From Candidatus Nanoarchaeia archaeon (GTDB lineage: Archaea > Nanobdellota > Nanobdellia > SCGC-AAA011-G17 > JAFCDX01): DNA of 64,000 nucleotides. Made by a program: the position numbers and the translations under genes. This document shows positions 23,717-33,214 of this stretch, in pieces. The notes under the pieces were generated by a model. That model saw nothing but the letters and a program-made list of their open reading frames with translations. It was not told where the DNA came from and made no database searches. Position 1 is the stretch's first letter. Each line of letters starts with the position of its first letter. The stretch is taken from assembly GCA_028716945.1 (NCBI GenBank), contig JAQUOT010000001.1, forward strand, positions 62,001-126,000, given 5' to 3'.

Positions 23717-26287
23717 ATGCCTTTTTATGATAAAAGCACAAAAGAAGTGTTGGATGTTCTAAACACAGATTTAACTAAAGGATTAACTGAAAAAGAAGCT
23801 TCTGATAGATTAGAAAAATATGGCTTAAATTCTATAAAAGCAAAAGAATCAAAAGGACCAATAAAAATATTTTTATCACAATTTACAAATATCTTAGTTA
23901 TAATTTTAGTAGTAGTAGCTTTAATTTCTTTGTTTATTGGAAGATTTAGTGATTTTGTATTAATATTAGTTATATTATTATTAAATGCTATACTTGGATT
24001 TGTACAAGAATACAAAGCTGAAAAAGCATTAAAGGCTTTAAAAAAATTAGCCGCTTTCAAAGCAAATATAATCAGAGATGGAATTAAAAAAACAATTGAT
24101 TCAGAAGAATTAGTTCCAGGAGATATTATTTTAATTGAACAAGGAAGTAATATTCCTGCTGATGCTCGTTTGATAGAAGCAATTAATTTAAAATTAGATG
24201 AAAGCATTTTAACAGGAGAATCTTTACCTGTAGAAAAGAATACAGACAAATTAAAGTCAGATATTGTTGTAAGTGATCAAAAAAATATGATTTTCTCTTC
24301 TACAACTTGTGTATATGGACATGCAAAAGCAGTTGTTGTAGAAACAGGAATGCAAACTGAGATTGGAAAAATAGCATATTCTCTAAAAACAATAAAAGAA
24401 ACAGAAACGCCATTACAAATAAATATAAAAAAATTAGGAACTTTTATCTCAATTGCAATTGTATTAATTTGTTTAATTACTTTTTGTATCGGATATTATA
24501 TTGATAGAAATCTTATTGATACTTTTTTAGTTGCTACAAGCTTAGCTGTTGCTGCAATTCCAGAGGGTTTACCTGCCATAATAACAATTACTTTAGCATT
24601 GGGATTACAAAGAATGTTGAAAAGAAATAGTTTAATAAGAAAATTAAATGCTGTTGAAACTTTAGGTTCTACTACAGTAATTGCAACAGATAAAACAGGA
24701 ACTATTACTAAAAATGAAATGACTGTAAAAGAAATATTCATTAATGATGAATTAGTTAAAGTTACAGGAGAGGGTTACGATATTAAAGGAGATTTTCTTT
24801 ATAATAATAGAAAAATAGATATAGAAGAGCTACAACCATTAATGCAAGTTGCTTATTCATGTAATAATGCAGATTTAGAATACAAATCTGGAGATCCAAC
24901 TGAATTAGCTTTGTTAACTGCTGTAGCAAAATCCAATTTAAAAATAAAACCTTATTTAAGAATAAAAGAAATTCCTTTTTCTAATGAAAAGAAATTCATG
25001 GCAACTTCTCATAGAATAAAAGACAGAGAAGTATATTATTTCAAAGGAGCCCCAGAAAAAATAATGGAATTCTGTTCTTATTATTATATTAATGGAAGAA
25101 CAAAATGGTTTGGAAAAGAAGAACGTGAAGAAATATTAAAAACTTTAAATAATATGGGTAGTAGAGCATTAAGGGTTCTTGCTTTTGCTTATTCAAAAAC
25201 AGACAAACCAGAAAATTTGGTTTTTGTTGGATTAATGGGAATGATAGATCCTCCAAGACCAGAAGTTAAAGATGCAATTGACTTATGTGAGAGAGCAGGA
25301 ATTAAAGTTATTATGATTACTGGAGACCATAAAGAAACTGCAAAAGCAATAGCACAACAAGTAGGAATTAAAGGCAAAGTAATTACAGGAGAACAACTAG
25401 ATAAATTATCTAAAAAAGATTTTAAAAGTTTAATAGATGATATTGCAGTATATGCTAGAGTAACTCCAAAACACAAATTAAGAATTGTAGAAGCTTTGCA
25501 AGAAAAAGAGCACGTTGTTGCTATGACAGGAGATGGAGTAAATGATGCTCCTGCATTAAAAGCAGCAGATATAGGAATTGCAGTTGAACGTGGAACAGAT
25601 ATTGCTAAACAAGAATCAGATATGATATTATTAGATAATAATTTTGCATCTATTGTTGCTGCTGTAAAAGAAGGCCGTGGAATATATTCCAATATTAAAA
25701 AGTTTATTAATTATCTATTATCTTGTAATTTAGGAGAAATATTAACAATATTTATTGCAACTATAATTGGATTACCGTTGATGTTATTGCCTATACAAAT
25801 ATTATGGATTAATCTAATTACAGATGGATTACCTGCTCTAGCTTTAGGATTAGAACCAATTGAAAAAGATATTATGACTAAACCTCCAAGAAAGAAAAAA
25901 GAAAGCATTATTACTAAATCTAATATCATAAATATGTCTTTGATTGCAATACTAATGGCAATAGGAACATTATTTATATTTAAATTATATAATTATTATT
26001 ATAATCTAGAATATGCTAGAACAATGGCATTTTCCACCTTAGTAATGTTCCAGATGTTTAATGCAGTTAATTCAAGAAGTGAAAGTTCTGTATTTAAGGC
26101 TGGATTATTTACAAATAAAAAATTATTATATGCTTTAGGTTTATCAATATTATTACAACTAATTATTATTTACTTTAGTTCAAGTTTATTCGGAGTTGTG
26201 TCTTTAAAATTAATTGATTGGATATATGTTTTATTAATCTCTGCAAGTGTTTTTGTATTTGTAGAAATTAAAAAATTCTTAAAATGA
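23717..26287 (+). CDS. P-type ATPase, Ca2+-transporting (P2A) type
   Basis: 856 residues, full length. An N-terminal cation-ATPase domain, actuator with TGES, PEGLP in M4, phosphorylation site DKTGT (Asp325), hinge GDGVNDAPALKAADIGIAV and ten membrane helices. The SERCA ion-site residues appear conserved: N and E in M5 (LLSCNLGEI), N, T and D in M6 (INLITDGLPALALG). In M8 the SERCA Glu position reads Gln (MFQMFNAVN), as expected for a one-site PMR1-like pump. It should export Ca2+ (or Mn2+) with ATP. The stop overlaps the convergent surface-protein gene by about 9 nt. Confidence 0.92.
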   Translation: MPFYDKSTKEVLDVLNTDLTKGLTEKEASDRLEKYGLNSIKAKESKGPIKIFLSQFTNILVIILVVVALISLFIGRFSDFVLILVILLLNAILGFVQEYKAEKALKALKKLAAFKANIIRDGIKKTIDSEELVPGDIILIEQGSNIPADARLIEAINLKLDESILTGESLPVEKNTDKLKSDIVVSDQKNMIFSSTTCVYGHAKAVVVETGMQTEIGKIAYSLKTIKETETPLQINIKKLGTFISIAIVLICLITFCIGYYIDRNLIDTFLVATSLAVAAIPEGLPAIITITLALGLQRMLKRNSLIRKLNAVETLGSTTVIATDKTGTITKNEMTVKEIFINDELVKVTGEGYDIKGDFLYNNRKIDIEELQPLMQVAYSCNNADLEYKSGDPTELALLTAVAKSNLKIKPYLRIKEIPFSNEKKFMATSHRIKDREVYYFKGAPEKIMEFCSYYYINGRTKWFGKEEREEILKTLNNMGSRALRVLAFAYSKTDKPENLVFVGLMGMIDPPRPEVKDAIDLCERAGIKVIMITGDHKETAKAIAQQVGIKGKVITGEQLDKLSKKDFKSLIDDIAVYARVTPKHKLRIVEALQEKEHVVAMTGDGVNDAPALKAADIGIAVERGTDIAKQESDMILLDNNFASIVAAVKEGRGIYSNIKKFINYLLSCNLGEILTIFIATIIGLPLMLLPIQILWINLITDGLPALALGLEPIEKDIMTKPPRKKKESIITKSNIINMSLIAILMAIGTLFIFKLYNYYYNLEYARTMAFSTLVMFQMFNAVNSRSESSVFKAGLFTNKKLLYALGLSILLQLIIIYFSSSLFGVVSLKLIDWIYVLLISASVFVFVEIKKFLK

Positions 26288-28303
26288 TTTTCTTTTAAAT
26301 ACATAGAATAAAGTTAGAATAAACACTATTGATATTGCTGAAATTAAATTGAAAAAAGGAACTTGTTTTTGTTTTGGTAATATTGAACAAGGTTCTTGGT
26401 AAGATTCAGAAGGTGTACTATCTAAATATTGCTTAATCATCAATCTTGTCCCTATTCCATCTTCATTTGCATCCATACACTCTCCAGCAGATAATTCATA
26501 TGAACCAATTCCAGCTAAATTAAAACTTTCAATACCACATGTTCCAAGAATACAACATTTTCCAGTTGCAGAATCACTTGATAATATAAAAAATCCTCCA
26601 ATACATTCTTGTTCTGCTGCACAAACTGTTCCAAAAAGATCTTCACATAAAACATTTGGTTGATCTACAATTTGGGGGCATATTGTTTCTGTAGGATCTA
26701 AACAATTAACACATTCTATTTGATCTAAAGTACAACTTGTATCTCCGTCTACACAAGGATCACAAGCATCTCCTATTCCATCTCCATCACAATCTTCTTG
26801 TAAAGGATTATTAATATTTATACAATTATCTGGAATATCATCACAAATTCCATCTAAATCAGAATCTCCAAGAGGACAATTTGAATTTAGAATACAAGAA
26901 GTACCCTCCAGTTCACAAAAAGGAATACCGCAATTATTGTTTTCACAATTATCAACAAAATCATAACAAGTTGGTCCAGATGCACAATCTTTACAAATAT
27001 TTCCTAAAGTTTCATCATAACCCCAATAACAAACAGGATTAGTATTACAATCAGATTCTGATAATAAACTACATGTTTCTAAAGTAGAACTACATACATT
27101 ATTAATACATGTTTCTGGAGAAGTACAATCACTATCAATTAAACACTCAACACAAGTTCCACCAGTACTACATTTTGGAGTATCTCCAGAACAAATTAAA
27201 GTTCCAGAAACTTCTACATTACCGCAATTTGGAGTATTTACTGTTTGAATTCCACAAAATAAGTCGAGAGAAGGAGAATATGATTCTGGAACACATGTAG
27301 AAGTACCACATACATTATCAATACAAGTTTCAGGAGAAGTACACGTTCCAGTTGTTCCACAAGTCCAAATTCCACCACAACCATTACTTACAGTTCCACA
27401 ATTTTTATCAGCACAAGCAATAGTTTTAAGAATTAAAGTACAACAATCCCCATCATAACAAACTTTTCCTGATGCACAAGAGGTACCATCTGTAACATCT
27501 GTATGAGTACAGGTATTTGAAGTAGTACATCTGTCTGTTGTACAAATCTTACTATCATCACAACTTAAAGTACCAGTAATAGACTGAGTTCCACAATCTG
27601 TTATAACAGATTTAATTCCACAAAATGAACTAAGAAGTGGATTCCAAGAAGAAATTATACAACAAGCATTATTATAACAAACCTGTCCAGAAGTACAACT
27701 AGTAGAAGTACAACAACTTCTAGAAACAGAAGAACATTCATCAGAATTTGCAGTACAAGTTTGAAGTCCTCCAGAACAAGCACTCCAACTTGTACAACTA
27801 GTAGCATCAAAACACTCACAAGCCCCATTTTCACAAACATTTGGACAAGTTGTAACTTCAGATAACATAGTTCCACCAGCACAATAGTATTCTCTTATTT
27901 CATTACCAATACAAGAATCAGAATATACATTTCCAGTAACATCTGTAACAGTTCCATAAGTATAAGGTTTATTTCCTCCATCCGTTTCTATACAATTAAA
28001 AACACATTTTCCTCCCCTGCATATTTTATTAATATTAGAACAATCATATTGAACATTTACTGCACTTCCGAAAGAACTACAATACCATTCATTTAAAATA
28101 TCTCCATTTTCAACAGAACACCAATCATAACCTGTTGACGAATCACATTGATTTGGTGCAAATATCTGTCCTTGAACTAAAGTGTTCAAAGAAGAAGAGG
28201 TAGAACCATCAGATTTTGTACAAGTTAAACAGGCAGCATAAACAAAATTTAAACTTAATAAAACAAACAACAAAGAAAATATAATTAATACTCCTCTTTT
28301 CAT
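26279..28303 (-). CDS. Large exported Cys-rich surface protein with C-terminal membrane anchor
   Basis: 674 residues. Signal peptide MKRGVLIIFSLLFVLLSLNFVYA, a very Cys-rich body (repeated CTSPETCIDNVC-like and SCTSGQVCYNNAC-like units), a thrombospondin type 3-like Ca-binding stretch (DSDLDGICDD, DCDGDGIGDAC), and a C-terminal helix with a basic tail (YVFKRKSF). The N-terminal CIETDGGNKPYTYGTVTD module is shared with the next protein. It is probably anchored outside, held by disulfides and Ca2+, perhaps in the S-layer or as an adhesin. Repeats in the DNA are coding repeats, not a CRISPR array. Confidence 0.85.
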   Translation of the reverse strand: MKRGVLIIFSLLFVLLSLNFVYAACLTCTKSDGSTSSSLNTLVQGQIFAPNQCDSSTGYDWCSVENGDILNEWYCSSFGSAVNVQYDCSNINKICRGGKCVFNCIETDGGNKPYTYGTVTDVTGNVYSDSCIGNEIREYYCAGGTMLSEVTTCPNVCENGACECFDATSCTSWSACSGGLQTCTANSDECSSVSRSCCTSTSCTSGQVCYNNACCIISSWNPLLSSFCGIKSVITDCGTQSITGTLSCDDSKICTTDRCTTSNTCTHTDVTDGTSCASGKVCYDGDCCTLILKTIACADKNCGTVSNGCGGIWTCGTTGTCTSPETCIDNVCGTSTCVPESYSPSLDLFCGIQTVNTPNCGNVEVSGTLICSGDTPKCSTGGTCVECLIDSDCTSPETCINNVCSSTLETCSLLSESDCNTNPVCYWGYDETLGNICKDCASGPTCYDFVDNCENNNCGIPFCELEGTSCILNSNCPLGDSDLDGICDDIPDNCININNPLQEDCDGDGIGDACDPCVDGDTSCTLDQIECVNCLDPTETICPQIVDQPNVLCEDLFGTVCAAEQECIGGFFILSSDSATGKCCILGTCGIESFNLAGIGSYELSAGECMDANEDGIGTRLMIKQYLDSTPSESYQEPCSILPKQKQVPFFNLISAISIVFILTLFYVFKRKSF

Positions 28304-28337
28304 ATTAATAATTAAGAATTTAAATATTTAAACCTTT

Positions 28338-31300
28338 TTATTTCAATTTTCTATTGAGTTTAGCTTTTTTTTCTTTTATAATTTTATTAAAAACAAAATC
28401 TAATTGTTCTTTTTTCCAACCTTTTTTAACTAAAATACTTTTAATTTGTATATCGGGTAATCTATTTGCTTGTTCTTTTTTAATATAAGCTTCCAATCTT
28501 ATTTCTGATTCCTTATTTACAAAAGGATATTTTTTCTTTGTTCCATATTTTTCATATAAATAATACCCTCCAATACCCAATACAATAATTATCAATACAA
28601 TAATAAAAATATAAAATAAAATAGGAGATTTTATTTCACAATCTGCCTTACAAGTTGTTTCTTCTCCTAAATCACAGATATTATCTCCACAAGTATATTT
28701 TTCTACAGATTCTTCTGTAATAGGTACGAATAGAAAAGTTCTTGTTTTTGATAAAGATTCTAAATCTCCAGAACTTAATTTATAAGTTATTTCTACTGAT
28801 GAAGAAGCAGGCCAACTTATAATTGGATCTGCAGCAATTATAGTAAACCCTGAACTTAAAATATTTTTATCAGTTATAGATTGCTCTGCTTCTTTAGGAA
28901 TATATTCTACTATTGAAGAACCTTGAGGTATATCTGAAACAGAAACTGTTTTCTTAACCAATCTTAAAGTTTCTTGTTCTCCAGCTAAATATTGTAAATT
29001 AACTAAATAAGCTTTTGAAGTTACCTCTATTTTGTCTTGTATTGCAAAAATATCGTTCTTAGCAGTTCCTATATCACTTACTGAAGAGAATAATTTATCT
29101 GGTATTTGGTCAGGTATAGATAACTTTGGACTAAAACCAAAATTTGAAATAGAAACTTGTGAAACAGTAGTTTTTCTTAAAGTTAATAATTTATTGTATA
29201 TTGCACTGATTTTTTGTTCTTTTGCTACACCTGTCATTATCAAAGCAGAATTATATTCTGAATTATATCCGTCAACAGCGAGTTTTGCATCATTTACTTT
29301 TTGTTTTAAATTTAAAGTAGTGGTTACAGAAGAAACATCTCCAGATAAAGAATTTAATTGTTGTAATACATTATCTAATTGTAACTTTGTAGTATCTAAC
29401 AAAGTAATCAAAGTTTGTTCTGCTGAAATAATTTCTATGGATTTTTCAAAAGTAGAAACAACACCATTAAGATCTGTTACCTGTAAAGTTATATTATAAA
29501 ATCCAATATTATCATAACTATGTTTTGCTTCTTTAATAGTTGCATTTTTTCCGTCTCCAAAATTCCAAGAAAATTTAAATCCTGTTGAATTATCTATACT
29601 AAAATTACAAGGTATGTCTGTATTTACAATTCCAGTTTCTGGGACATCTAAAGAAGCACTTGGTGTTGGAAAAACTTCTATTTCAAATTCTTTTGAAGCA
29701 TATTGTGATGTTCCATAAATCAATTTTACTTTTAAAGTATAATCTCCTTCAGATAGAGGAGTTGTTAAATTCATAAAGTCTTTATTTGTTAAATTTAAAG
29801 ATCCAGCATAATTTAATGTTTCTGGATTATAATTAACCCCTATTAATTTAGAACTACTCATTCCTCCATATTCCAAGTTCAAATTAGTTAATTGTAATTT
29901 CCCTTGAGAATTAGAAACAAAAGTCAATGGAAAGATACAATTAGCAATATTATTTATTGATGAAATATAATTACACTGAACTTCGGAAAAGGAATTTATT
30001 AAATTTACATTTTCTGTTGTACTAAATTTAGGATCAAAGGCAGCAAAATAAGCTCTTATAAAATAATCAAAACCTTCTGCATATACACAATTTTCTGGAT
30101 CGCATTTATATCCTTTATTTATTAAAGAATAATCTTCTGTTGCTATATCATAATAAGCAGCTTCATCATTATCTGCTTTTGAATAAACACAAATTAAATT
30201 ATATTCTTCATTTAAATCTACATTAGAAACGTCTATTTCGCAGGATTTCCAAGAGTAACTTGTTGAAGGTTCTTGTGAAGTACATTCTAAATTTCTAATG
30301 TTTCCTTCTTTATCATCAAATTCTGTAGAATAACCAAGAGCTCCATCATGTCTTATTCTAAAGTTTAATTGTCCACCTGTTTGTGAAGTTTTTTTAACAT
30401 AAGCTTCTAACAAATATTTTTTTGTTTTGGGTAATTTAACTCTTTCACAATATTCGTATCTTTCTCCACCATAAATTTTATAGGTTTCTGATGAAGGAAT
30501 TAATGAAGCTAAATAATCTGAATTAATTTTTTGATAAATAACTGCTCCAGAACCATCTAATTTCAAAGGACCTGTATATTCCCAATCATATTTTCCATCT
30601 GCTTGATTTAAATCTAACTTTGGAGAATTTGGATAAAAAGAATTTTTAGGAAGTCCAGTTAAACTAAATTCTGCTTTTTGTATATCATTAACTCCTACTT
30701 GAGGTATAACTAATGCATATTTTGTTATAGTGTCTGCTTTTGCAAATTCAATAATTCTAGATTCTTCAGGAATATTTTGTCCTTTATTAGAAAGATTATA
30801 AAATTCTTTGATAGTACCACAATTTTTACATAAATCAATTAAATTTTTTGTTATTCTTTTATCTCCAACTTCTACTATTACTTTTGTTGAACTAGGTAAT
30901 CTTTTTAAATTATTAAAACTAATTAAACCTTGTATTTTTTCTCCAGGACCATAATTTTTTATTAAAGAAATATTTATTGTTGGATTTTTTGGAAGACTAA
31001 TTGAAGTTGTTGCACAAAAATCTTTACATTCGCTATCTGCACAATCCATTGAACCATCACAATCATCATCAATATTGTTAGCACATAATATTTCTGTATC
31101 TTCTGTTTCTGAAGTTGAAATACATCCAGAAACGATAGTTATTGCTCCAGTTCCAGTTGTACAGGATTTAGTTAATGAATTACAATTTGTAGCAGTACAA
31201 TATTGACTTCCAGAAACACATGTTGACCATGAAGGACAAGTTGATGTAGTATATGAACAGGTTGCTCCAGTTCCTCCACCACTTCCAATTAAACTATTAT

Positions 31301-31682
31301 CACAATTTCTAGAACAAGTAACGATAGTTCCTGAGATACAAACATTATTCAAACAAGTACAATTATAAATGCCTGCAGATAAAGCAATTTTTTTTCCCAA
31401 TTCAACATTATCGGTAATTTGAGGAAGTTCAGAAGCAGAGAGACAATTATATTCAAAAAGAGTTTTTTGATAATTAGTACAAGCATCTTTTAAAGTAAAA
31501 TTTCTTAAAATTCCATCTACTTTAAAAGAAACAACTACGCTTCCTTGGGTAAAAGGTTTATTTCCACCATCGCTATCTATACAAGTAATATCACTCACAA
31601 GATAAGGAATACTATAAACTAGATTGATAGATAGAATTAAAACAAAACAAATTAAGATTATATTACCTAATACTTTATTCAT
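28338..31682 (-). CDS. Very large exported protein with PKD domain and C-terminal membrane anchor
   Basis: 1114 residues. Signal peptide, Cys-rich N-terminal part with the shared module CIDSDGGNKPFTQGS and a CANNIDDDCDGSMDC motif, beta-rich domains, a PKD domain (FKFSWNFGDGKNATIKEAKHSY), a helical region, then CGDNICDLGEETTCKADC, a membrane helix and a cytoplasmic tail (KKGWKKEQLDFVFNKIIKEKK). The tail resembles the short helical domain often found at the end of DPANN surface proteins. Role: cell-surface architecture or attachment (inference). It probably shares control with the preceding gene, 34 nt downstream. Confidence 0.85.
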   Translation of the reverse strand: MNKVLGNIILICFVLILSINLVYSIPYLVSDITCIDSDGGNKPFTQGSVVVSFKVDGILRNFTLKDACTNYQKTLFEYNCLSASELPQITDNVELGKKIALSAGIYNCTCLNNVCISGTIVTCSRNCDNSLIGSGGGTGATCSYTTSTCPSWSTCVSGSQYCTATNCNSLTKSCTTGTGAITIVSGCISTSETEDTEILCANNIDDDCDGSMDCADSECKDFCATTSISLPKNPTINISLIKNYGPGEKIQGLISFNNLKRLPSSTKVIVEVGDKRITKNLIDLCKNCGTIKEFYNLSNKGQNIPEESRIIEFAKADTITKYALVIPQVGVNDIQKAEFSLTGLPKNSFYPNSPKLDLNQADGKYDWEYTGPLKLDGSGAVIYQKINSDYLASLIPSSETYKIYGGERYEYCERVKLPKTKKYLLEAYVKKTSQTGGQLNFRIRHDGALGYSTEFDDKEGNIRNLECTSQEPSTSYSWKSCEIDVSNVDLNEEYNLICVYSKADNDEAAYYDIATEDYSLINKGYKCDPENCVYAEGFDYFIRAYFAAFDPKFSTTENVNLINSFSEVQCNYISSINNIANCIFPLTFVSNSQGKLQLTNLNLEYGGMSSSKLIGVNYNPETLNYAGSLNLTNKDFMNLTTPLSEGDYTLKVKLIYGTSQYASKEFEIEVFPTPSASLDVPETGIVNTDIPCNFSIDNSTGFKFSWNFGDGKNATIKEAKHSYDNIGFYNITLQVTDLNGVVSTFEKSIEIISAEQTLITLLDTTKLQLDNVLQQLNSLSGDVSSVTTTLNLKQKVNDAKLAVDGYNSEYNSALIMTGVAKEQKISAIYNKLLTLRKTTVSQVSISNFGFSPKLSIPDQIPDKLFSSVSDIGTAKNDIFAIQDKIEVTSKAYLVNLQYLAGEQETLRLVKKTVSVSDIPQGSSIVEYIPKEAEQSITDKNILSSGFTIIAADPIISWPASSSVEITYKLSSGDLESLSKTRTFLFVPITEESVEKYTCGDNICDLGEETTCKADCEIKSPILFYIFIIVLIIIVLGIGGYYLYEKYGTKKKYPFVNKESEIRLEAYIKKEQANRLPDIQIKSILVKKGWKKEQLDFVFNKIIKEKKAKLNRKLK

Positions 31683-31731
31683 TAAACACCCTCTTTTTTA
31701 TATATAGAATAGAATTTAGATATTTATAAAT

Positions 31732-32259
31732 TTATTCTTTGAGCTTTTTAACATTCTTTCCTAGGTTTTGAGGTATAATTAACATTTTTCCATTATTAAA
31801 GTTTTTATCTAATTCTTTTCTATCAAAATACATATCTAAAAACAATCCCAAAGCCATTACTTCAGAATGTGGCTGTCCTGTTACAGCAATATTTTTATCT
31901 GCAATTTTATAAAATTCAGGCAATACTTTTTCAGAACCAACTAAAACTAAAATATTCTTTTGTTTTTTAATGTCTTTTATTTCTTTTTGTATTTGCAAAC
32001 CATACATTGTTAGATGCACTATAAAAAAACCTTTTTTCTTTTTTTCTTCTGCTAGTTTTAATGCATCTTTTACATATTCAATTTCAAAAGGACCACCAAA
32101 ATTTTCAGTTATTTTATTAACAGTATCTTCTACATTAGAATCTTTTTGTCCAGAATAGTATATTTTAGATGCTCCAAAAGCCCTTGCTGTTAAAGCTACA
32201 TGAGTGCTAATTCTAGGGTCTCTAGACACTCTATGAGACAGTCTTAAAACTTCTATCAT
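31732..32259 (-). CDS. trm56: tRNA (cytidine56-2'-O)-methyltransferase, aTrm56
   Basis: 175 residues from ATG 32259, placed because TATA (TTTATATA around 32280) lies about 25 bases upstream; an in-frame ATG at 32304 would add 15 residues. The N-terminal EVLRLSHRVSRDPRISTHVALTARAFGA and the SPOUT-knot region LVLVGSEKVLP...AVTGQPHSEVMALGLFLD are diagnostic of this archaea-specific enzyme. It methylates C56 in the T loop using S-adenosylmethionine. The window's tRNA-Leu has an intron two bases from this target. Confidence 0.92.
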   Translation of the reverse strand: MIEVLRLSHRVSRDPRISTHVALTARAFGASKIYYSGQKDSNVEDTVNKITENFGGPFEIEYVKDALKLAEEKKKKGFFIVHLTMYGLQIQKEIKDIKKQKNILVLVGSEKVLPEFYKIADKNIAVTGQPHSEVMALGLFLDMYFDRKELDKNFNNGKMLIIPQNLGKNVKKLKE

Positions 32260-32338
32260 TTTTAAAGGATATACCTCTTTTATATAAATATTTTGCAATT
32301 CCATAATGTTTTTAAATCATTAAATTCCAGAATAATAT

Positions 32339-33214
32339 ATGATAAAACAGCAAGTAGAAGAATTTTATAACAAGCATTACAAACTATTAATGATCTTGCC
32401 TTTAATAGTCGTAGCTTTATCCTTAATTAGTATTGTAAGTTTTTATGCTAAAACCGGAGATATAATTAACAAAGATATTACCTTAAAAGGAGGTATTTCT
32501 GCTACAATTTATACTGAAAAACAAGTTAATACTGCTGAAATTGAAAAAGAACTAGTAGACGCTTCTGTAAGAACTTTAACAGATTTAAGCACAGGAAAAC
32601 AAATCGGGATTTTAGTAGAAGTTTCAGGAAAAACCTCAGATGAATTAAAATCTTATTTAGAAAAAAAAGTAGATTTAACTTTAGATGATCAAAATTATTC
32701 TGTTGAAGAAACAGGTCCTTCTTTAGGAAGTTCATTTTACTCAGAATTATTAATGGTTTTATTCTTCGCTTTCATATTAATGGGAATAACTGTATTTATA
32801 ACTTTTAGAAATTTTATTCCAAGTATTGCAGTTATACAAGCAGCATTTGGAGATATGGTAATTGCTCTAGCAGCAGTCAATTTAATGGGTATGAAAATTT
32901 CAAGTGCAGGAATTGTTGCATTTTTATTAGTTATTGGTTATAGTATTGATACAGATATTTTACTAACAACAAAAGCGCTAAAAAAACACGAAGGAAAATT
33001 ATTTGATAGAATGTGGGGAGCGATGAAAACAGGAATTACTATGGTTCTTACTGCAATGGCTGCTTTAACAGTTGCAATAATCTTCAGTAATTCAGTTGTT
33101 ATAAAAGAAATGTTTACTATAATTTTGATTGCTTTATTCGCAGATCTATTCACAACTTTCTTTACAAATGCAGGAATAGTAACTTGGTATTGTAAAAAGA
33201 AGGGAATACAATGA
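32339..33214 (+). CDS. secF: Protein-export membrane protein SecF
   Basis: 291 residues, six helices, first periplasm-side-type loop with KGGISATIYTE (SecDF 'GG' motif), D/G motif GYSIDTDIL, and the gene order secF-secD that is usual in archaea. With SecD it uses the ion gradient to help late steps of Sec translocation. The stop overlaps the secD start by 4 nt (ATGA). Important here because of many exported proteins. Confidence 0.93.
   Translation: MIKQQVEEFYNKHYKLLMILPLIVVALSLISIVSFYAKTGDIINKDITLKGGISATIYTEKQVNTAEIEKELVDASVRTLTDLSTGKQIGILVEVSGKTSDELKSYLEKKVDLTLDDQNYSVEETGPSLGSSFYSELLMVLFFAFILMGITVFITFRNFIPSIAVIQAAFGDMVIALAAVNLMGMKISSAGIVAFLLVIGYSIDTDILLTTKALKKHEGKLFDRMWGAMKTGITMVLTAMAALTVAIIFSNSVVIKEMFTIILIALFADLFTTFFTNAGIVTWYCKKKGIQ

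Noticed and set aside
25189-25692. A 167-codon minus-strand ORF inside the P-type ATPase gene
   Set aside because: It is opposite conserved ATPase motifs (GDGVNDAPALK). It has no ribosome site or homology; a shadow ORF.
26700-28000. Short repeated DNA blocks that might look like a CRISPR array or tandem repeat
   Set aside because: They are the codons of repeated Cys-rich protein units on the minus strand (ACAAGT/ACAAGC patterns). Lengths and spacings are irregular and the frame is open throughout.
28304-28337. A separate promoter or small gene between the two surface-protein genes
   Set aside because: The 34-nt gap is too short for a gene, and I see only AT-rich bases without a convincing TATA at the needed distance.
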